DNA from: Caldithrix abyssi DSM 13497 | GTDB taxonomy: Bacteria > Calditrichota > Calditrichia > Calditrichales > Calditrichaceae | Reading direction: 5' to 3' | Length of the DNA: 64,000 nt | Assembly (NCBI RefSeq): GCF_001886815.1 | Contig: NZ_CP018099.1 | Span: 4,152,501-4,216,500 of the forward strand | Part shown: piece after piece, positions 52,139 to 61,100 of the stretch | How the letters are laid out: each line of letters begins with the position of its first letter | How positions within the stretch are numbered: position 1 is the stretch's first letter | Program-made: the position numbers and the translations under genes | Notes under the pieces: generated by a model | What the model was told of the DNA's origin: nothing | Databases searched by the model: none | What the model saw: the letters and a program-made list of their open reading frames with translations, nothing else

Positions 52139-55100
52139 TTATTTAATGTAGGCGATTTTTGTAATATATCGCTTCACGTTGCCGCCGGACAGGGGCTTAA
52201 TGTCTATGGCACACAGGTAAACGCCGTTTAAAACGCGCTGCCCCCGATCGTTTCTGCCATCCCATCGAACCAGACGGTCATAAAAACCTCTTTGCAATCC
52301 GTCCAGCTTTTTGCTCCACACCAGCTCGCCGGTTAAGGTAAAAATTCGAATCTCCACGTTGGACGCCTCTTCCAGCAAAAAGGCAATATTGGTGTAAGGA
52401 TGCTGGCGACCAAACGGATTGGGAAAGTTGCCAAAAGCCTCTTCGGGATTGGTAGAAACCAGAGTAAAAGGTTTGGAAATCAGCGCATCGCTTTCGCTTA
52501 ATTTATTGCCTTCTTCGTCTGATGTACTCAACGGCTTGTCGGCGTCAAAATCATAGGCGTTTACTTCCTGCAACTGGGCGCGGAACATGCGATTGACCAC
52601 ATTGTTTTGAAATTCGGCCACCACCATCAACTTTTTCTCCGTTTTGGGTTCGAGATCCGCCGTTTGCGCAAAAGTAATCGACAACGGGTTTGGCGTGGAA
52701 TCGGTGAAAAAGTATTCCGCGTAGGTAATAGTCGGTTTAGCCAATCCCTGATAGTCGTCATAATCGATTACCTTTAGCGATTTGAGCATCTGGAACAGCG
52801 CCCTGGTCGATAGCAGATTACTCGGATCCGGAGCGTCGTTGGTGCCGTAAAAAGCCAGCTTTATGCCATTAACATGCAACGGATCGTCAAACTCTTTATT
52901 GGAAACAATGATGGACATCAACGGCACGTTTTTCTGTCCTCTGGTCAGGCTGGTGTCTGCAACGTCCAGCGGTTCGGTTTTAATGACAATCGTTTTCTGG
53001 CGGACGCGGATCGGCACAGAAACCTTGCCCAGCTCTTTATCCAGTTCGGCCGGCTGGTTCAGGTTGGCGTCCAGCGGAAGCGCATCAAAGTTGAAATTAA
53101 AACTGGTTGTTAATATCTCGTAAGGCGCCTTAATCGTCCAGTTTAAAGTTTTTCCCGTATCCGAAAACGTCTGAACGATGGTTGAACCGTTGGTTAACTT
53201 AAAGCCTTGCTTAAAGATAGACGTGTCGATTCGTACGCTTCCCTCGCCTTCCAAAGCGGCGTATTTAAGCGTGCGTTCTGTGGGGGCGTACACCGGTTTA
53301 AGCGTAATCGTTATTTCCTGCCCCTGCGACAACAAGCCCGTGTTGGCCACGGTAATCGGCGTAATGACCGGATCGCTCAAAGCCAGTTTTGCTTTAAGCT
53401 GGATGGTTAAAGTCGTCTGTTTCTGATCGGTTACCTGCAGCCCGCTATTTTCATCGACGCCGACGACCTGCACGCTTACCGTCTCCTGTCCGCTGCCGCT
53501 GTAGTCTTCGGGGATGCTCAAACTCCAAACAGCCTTATTGTTAGCGCCCACCGGAATCGGCTCCTGCGGCGCAGGCAGTTTATTGGACGGCACCTGAATA
53601 ATAAGGTAAGGATTGATTACATTATCCGTTTTTTGAACCAAAACATTAAAGGCAAAGTTTTGCCCTGTAGAAACCGTGCCAGCGGGTAATTCCACAAGCG
53701 TAATACTGGCTTTTTGACTGATGAAAATGGTTTTCAAAATTTTTTCGTTTTGAATGAACGCCGGCTCGCCGGTGTTTTCATCCAGCGGCAGCTCGGTCGC
53801 CTCAATTTCCAGTTGATTGTCTTGCAACGCCAGGGTGGACAGAATTTGCGGCGTCACGTCTCCGCCCTCCTGCGCGTTTACGCGTTCCGGGGTCGCAGAA
53901 GCCACCGCTACCTGGCTGCTAACGCGTGTGGTCGTTTCCTGAACCTTGATCCACCAGAACACAGGCTGTCCTTCCGTAAAGATTTTAACGGAATCTGCCG
54001 GAGTCGGGGCGCCCTGCTCATCGACAATGGCAAACGCCCGACCAAGACGCAACACCACTTTACCCTGGCCCTGCACTCCGGCCACTTCGGGTTGATTTTG
54101 AACCAGAGCCTGCAGTTTAAAAAGCTGTCCGATCGAAACCGAATCGTCAATGGCTCCGGCCGGTTCCACGATTCTGGCCGTTAGGCTTAAACGCGCCTTT
54201 TGCACCACCTTCACGTAAATGGTGTCGGTTTGCACCACCTCGTTTAATCCGGGGATGGAAACACTTTTAGCCATTGCCGTGATAACCATGGGTTGCCAGT
54301 CCATGGCTTTGGCTGGCGCGCGCACCGTCCAGGCTACATCGGCGATCTGCTGGGTTACAGTGCGTGTCAGGCTGGTATCCAGAGACGTAAAGCCTTCGGG
54401 CAGACCAAGAACCACCTTTTTGGCCCCATCCAGCAAATAGTAGAAAACAAGGCGCGAGGCAATGTTAATGGGCGCCTGATCGGTTGAAACGATCAAACTG
54501 TCGTTGTTGTTATTCACAAAGTTCGTGGTGATTTCAATATTGTCGATCTTTTTAACGCTGATGTGCATGGTATCGGCCGATGATTGCAAGCTTGTAAAAG
54601 CCAGCGTGCCGCTGTTTTCATCCAGAGCGGGGCGAGCGGTATCTGCCGTTACGCGGATCATGCCCCGGAAGTTAATAGAAGGCGCAACGACCTTCCACAC
54701 CGTCTTTTCTCCGACGTCCACCCTGTGGCTTAAAGAATCGCCTGCCGCCAGCGTTAAGTGGCTGCCCAGGGTATCCAGGCGGAGCCAGACGCCTGAACTC
54801 AGGCCGGCCTGACCGTTATTGGTAACGGTAGCTTCCAGATTAAACTGCTGATTGGTGGAGCGGAAAAGGGTATCGTCCACGGTTTCTGATTTGTTAAAAC
54901 GAACCACAAGGTCGGCGCGTTTAACGATTTGAAAGGCAATGCCCACCGAATCTCTTTTAACCACAGCCGGCAGTCCGGAATTGACATCGGCGGGACGCTC
55001 GTTCTCCAAAATTTTTACATAAACCATGCCCTGTCCCGCGACATCCGGCATAACCAGCGTGTCTTCATAAGCGCCGGACCGGAAGCCCTCAATGATATTT

Positions 55101-58100
55101 TCGGTCGTATTGGTCTGTCCGGTTTTGCGATTTTTAGTGAACACAATGCCGCCTTCCGCCGCAAGGCGCAGCGTTCCGCTTGTGTCAAAATCGGCCATAC
55201 CGGCATTGCCGATCAGGGATTGCAGAACCACCTTCTGACCGGTTGAGACCACAAAATCTTTTGCTCCGGCCGGCTCTTTCACTCTGGCGCTCAAAAAAAT
55301 CTGCGGCGGCGTAATTACTCTTACGGGCAAAGATTGCGAACGCAAAATTAGGGTTTGTCCGCTGTTGGCGTCCTGCACCAGGGCGTCCACGTAAATATGG
55401 AACGCTTCCGTTGAAGCCGTTCCCGGGGCCACCAGTTTCCAGGAAACCGGCGGAGTGTTCAGGCCGTCTGGCAGGTTTTGCAAGGAACTGTCTTTTACCG
55501 AAAAGCCCTGCGGCAGAATGATGCGTGCCTGTTTATTCTGCGGCGAAATGGGGCCAAAGAACTGAAATTGAACCTGTACTTCAAACTCCTGGCCGGCAGA
55601 AAGCACGCTGTCTGCCGCGCCCGGCGGAGATGCAATGTTCCACAACACCTGCATCACGCCCTTATTTTCCACTTTCACCGGAACATAATCTGCCGCTTTA
55701 GCCACCAGTACCGGCAACGTGGTGTTAGAATCCAGTGGCGCTGATTTCAGCCTTACTCTAATGCTGTCAAAGCGATCATTTACGCTTATATCCACCGGCC
55801 GAATCGTCCACTCCACGCCCGGATTATCATTGGAAAAGGTTTTCACCGAATCCTGCGCATTGTCAACCAACTGGTAGTTGTCGGGCAGGGTAATGGCCAG
55901 TTGCCCTGTTCCAAACGGCGAGTTGCCCAGATTTTGCACGGAAGCGGTTACCACAAATTGCTGATTTACGCTAACCACAGAATCCAGCGCGCCATCGGGA
56001 GCGGTTATTTTGGCATTAACCAGTAACTGGCTGGGCTGATGAACGATAAGCTCTTCGCTGTTATCCAGCGGTTGCGCAATATCTACAAACTGGCCGATCA
56101 AATCCAGCGCTGAGGCCACCTCTGCCTTAAATTGATTACTACCCAACTGATCGGCCTGCCAGATCAGCCTGCCGCTCCTCACCGAATCTGGACCGGGCGG
56201 TATGTTTTCAATGGCTACCGAGCCCAGCAACACGGAGTTGTTCTGATAAATTTTTACAGTTGCCGTTTTTACCGTGTCCTGGCCAAGATTAGAAACTTTT
56301 ACGATAAGCGGCGCATTCTGGTCAAAATTGAGATAAGGCGCGTTGGGTACGTTACTGTCTTTTCTGACGAGCAATGAATCGATCCGTAAACGGGCCGGGC
56401 GTATTACGCGCACCAGATCATTGACCAGCACGGAATCGGATTGTTCGATAACATGGGGGCGCCTGACGTCGTTAAACCGTATGTTCGGCGTTGCATAAAC
56501 CAATCCCGTATCGGCCGAACTGCGGACATTAAAATACACCGTAAATTCCAGACTGTCTCCGGCGCTGATGGTGGTGTCTTCCACGCTTCCCTGCACCTGC
56601 ACCCAGCCGGAAGAAACGTCCTGTTGGTTGCCTGCCTTTTTAAAATGGTAGGTCAGGTCATACAAATAGGCTGCCGATTGCCCGCTGTTTTTGAGCCGGA
56701 ACATTACTGGCACGTTTTCTTCGCCCTGACGAACAACGGTCGGTTCGAAATCGATCTTGCTAAAATACAAGTAGCCGGGATTAACCACCTTGAGAATTCC
56801 GCTTAACACCGTGTCGCGGCTGAATATATTCCCCCCGATGGTCTCGCCCATGGTGTGCAGCTTTACATCATAACTGCCGGGCGCCAGATCAGCGGGCAGC
56901 TCAACCTCTTCAAAAACGACGGTAATCGTATCTTTACCTAAAAGAGAATAATTGGTCGAAAAATAGATCGGCGCGATAGCAGTGTTTAATATTTGTAAAT
57001 AGTTGTCATTTTTATTAAGCGTAATCTGAGCGCTGCCCGTATCCGTTAAACTTACAGAAAAACGAACTTTTTGCTGAGCCACCACCGTATCCGGAGAGAA
57101 CGACCGATCCACATACAAAGCGTTGCCAATGGTCTGGACAAACAGCTCATCGTAGGTATTAGAAACTTTCACCAGAGCGCCTCCGTCCAGCCCGATCTGA
57201 CCGTAAATGCGCGTAGCGTCATTGGCCGGGAAATTTTCAGACAGATCGAAGCGAAATTTAAACAGATTGTTCTCCTCGCGCTTTAAAACGGTAAGCGTAT
57301 CCAGACGCGTCATATTCAGGACGAAAGCTTCGCGGTCTTCGTCATTGGGTCCCTTAAAAATTAATTTGGTCAAATCTGGTTCAATGGGTTTGGCTTCCTG
57401 GGTGTTGGAGACCTTCATGTACACGATGATGGAATCCGCGCCCTGGACCACCTGATCGTCTGTTTGCAGTTGCACCGATTTAATGGAGATGATGCTGTCG
57501 CCAAAGGCAAATTGTCCGGCATAAATTTCAGAAGTATAAACAGAGTCGTTTGTGGCGCCGGATAAATGCAAAAAGAGTTCATATTCGTCGGCGGCAATGG
57601 GCAATACTTCTTTTCTAAAGGTCAGCAAGGTGGAATCTGGCTTACCGGCAATGGTTTTAACGCTTTGCACATCCAGGGGAATCTGATGCACCACGGTGGT
57701 CGAATTGACATTCCTGATTTGTAATCTTGTTGTGCTGGTATCCAGTTGCACAGTAGCCAGGCCAGAGTTGATCAGTTTGGTAGTAAACTGTACGGCGGCC
57801 GTGTCCACCGCCCATGAGGTTGGATCGGTTTCAACCCACTGAACACTGGCCCTGGTTTCTAACAGGAATGAAGCCGGCGAGGCCGACTGCGCGCTTGTGC
57901 TTTCGTTTGAATTTAAGTCAATGCCTTTTATTTCGCTGTTAACGTGCACCGTTACGCTATCGGCGCTGATGTCCGGCATTTCAAGCGCATAAATCAGCGT
58001 ATCCTTACTCAATCCGGGCTGAGTAAAAGGCGTGGAATGACTGATTAAATTCGGATTAAAATCAAACGGCTGATCAAACTGCAGATTTACCGTGCGTACC

Positions 58101-61100
58101 TCAACCTTCGCCTCTCCGTCATTGCTAAACTCAATATACAGTTTTCCATGATCCTGGAACTCGCTTAATGTGTCCGGCGCTACCCACGTCTGACTGAGAT
58201 TCAACTGTCCGCGCGTTTGCACCGTCAAAACATCCGGCGTGTCAACCGCGCTAACCTGGAAGGCCAGCCCGTCGTTGACGTCTTCGCCGTTAACGCGGGC
58301 ATAAACATCGTAATTGCCAGAAGTTGCGTTTGTTTTAACATCTACATCAAATTCGAATTTAAGAACCTTGCCGTTTTGCAAAACGATGGGTAAGGAAGGT
58401 TCGTTGGAACGCGTGATGGTAAACTGGTCGTTCGAAGGCTCGCCATCCTTGCGAAAGGTAAGATTCACTGAATTAATCCGGGCGTCGGCTCTGTAGGCGG
58501 CCTGCTCGTTGCTTACCCAAACGCTGGCTATCAAATTTTGCTGACCGGTTGAAGCGGTATCCGGCGAAACGATCACCTTGCGAATGACCACATCCGGCCG
58601 CAGTTGTACCACCCAATTGTCGTTGACGTCTGGATCCTCTATAGTGTAATTGCGTCCGGTTGCCGGCTCATTGACATCCACAACGGCCCAGAAGGTGTCC
58701 GGCCCTGTCGTGGCCGTGGAATTGACGTCGATGGGAACGGTGTAAGTTATTTCCACTCCGGGCTGCAAGGTCCCGGGCGCGGGGCTTACGGCGCCCTGAG
58801 TGTAATTAGCGGCGCCATTGCTAAAGTTTAATGTCAGGTTCTGGATTTGCGCATCAACATCGCCCACATTTTTTAGATGCACCAGTACGTTGACGCCCTG
58901 TTGTCCTCTGGAAACCTCCTCTGGCGTTGCCTTTACCGAAACAACGCTAATGGCCGCGCCTCCGGATGTAATCTGCCAGAATAGCTGGGGAGCGCCGGTT
59001 TGCGATGAAGTCAATCCGGAAAAAAGATCGGTGTAATTTACCGAGGCGCTCAGCGTATCGTTGCCGGTGGCGGAATTCATTTTAACATCGGTTAAAATGG
59101 TCAGCGTTGTGTCAGAATTACCGCCCAGATTAAAACCAAACGTCGGATAGGTAAAGTCGTACAAACCGATTTTTTTCAAAATCTGCACATCATTGATGCG
59201 CGCCGTGGCGTTACCGGAATTTGTGAGGGTGACAAAAATTTGTTTGCCGGTATCGCCCTGGGCAACGGCGGAATCCGGCGAGGTAATGGCCGTCACCGAA
59301 ACGCTGGCCGGCGAAAACACCGTCCACAAATCCGGTACATTGGCCGAATTATCAGCCAGAGTCGAATCGATATTGCTGTTCACCAGGTTTTGATCGCGCC
59401 CGCGGGCGACGGCATCCAATATTTTAAGACCTTCTGGGTCATCGGGCGGAACCTGAAAGTTCAAAGTAAAGCGCGTCTTGCCTCCGCCGGCAATGGTCGC
59501 AGGCAGGGCCGGCGTTACCTGATCGATTTGTGGATAGGCGCTTAAATACAGTGAATCGACGATTAGCGTGGCCTCGCCCTCATTTAAAACGGTAACCACC
59601 ACCGAAGTATCGGTGCCCTGCGAAATGTTCTCCGCCGCCGCGATCACAGAATCGATGGTTAGCACCGCACCCTGTTCAATGGTCAACAGATCCGGTACAT
59701 CGATATCCTGATTATAAAAAGAACCGTTTTCATCGCCGGTTAAATTCAATTTTAAAGCGTACTGTCCGGAAGTGCCGCTGGCCACATCGCTTTCAAAAAA
59801 TAACGTGTCGGTGGTCAACCCATCGATTGACAGCGGCCGTACCAGCAAACGACGAAATGTGGGATCGTCCACCAGATAAAGATAGGTTTTGGTAGGATCA
59901 AAATGCACAATGGCCTGGCCTTCATTCTGTACTGTGACCCACGGCGCGACCATCTGCCCCGAAGATATGCGTTCCGGCTCGTAGTTGAGCGCAACCAGAT
60001 TGGCCGCGCTCACGATCAGCCAGCTATCGGTGGTATCCGCGCCCGTATCCGATATCTGGATGCCTGTATTGCCATCATGGCCGTACAACCAGCCGTTGAT
60101 GGAAGCTGTGCCAGTGGCCGAGGTTGCTTCTACCTGAACCTTAAACTGGATGGTGTCGCTTTGATTAACGGCCAGGGTGCGTGTTAAATACCGTTTAACC
60201 GTCGAAGCGACGTAACTGCCGTAAGAAAAGGTTAACGCGGCGCTATCCAGTTGAACCGCATTTTGACCGATGTTTTTAAAACGCATGGTAACCAGAATGC
60301 TGTCCTGTCCCGTGCTGACCGAATCGTAATTGGTTAAAACCGACAGGATAGACAGCGTGCCTTTGCCCAGCACTTCCCAGGAGTCAAACTTCTGGGCGTC
60401 GCTGGCATGATAGGCGGTTTCGCTATTTACGTCCTGATAACCGATTTCAACGCGGAACGTGTCCAGTCCCAGCGGCGCGTCGGCCGCCACTTTGATGAGA
60501 TAGCTCAACGTCGAACTTGAGTTTCCGGGCACATCAAAGGGAAAGGACTGCAAGGGCGTTAGAACATAATCGGATTGATACTGAATCAAAACGCTATCGC
60601 CGGTTGTAATGCGCGCCGTCGCCTGGCCGATATTCTGCAACGTAATGCGTAAGGTGTCGCCCTGTTCGCCCTGACTGACCAGGGTATCGCTCAGGCTAAC
60701 GCTATTGATGGTCAGCTGGGCAATGGTTTGCACTGCTAAAGAATCGTTTTTAGAGGCGGTGTAAAGCGTATCGTAAATGGTTTGCGTGTTTTCATCGCCT
60801 ACCACATAAAGAACGCCGGCGTAGGGACTGTTTGCCGCCGCAAGGTTGACGGTAGAAGCGGCAAAGATTAAATCGCTCACGCCGTTGGCCACGGCGGTTT
60901 GATTGTTGGTTAAAAAGAAGGCCTGGCTTCCGAACTCCAGACGCGTTTGATTTTTATCCAGAATGATGTCGTACTGACCATTGTTTTGAACCTGAAAGGT
61001 AAATTGGACCTGCTGATTTTCGGAGACGGTCATGGGCGAAAAAGCCACATATTGCAGATCGGCCTGCGGCGTTATCAGAAAGTAATCGGTCTGATCGGCG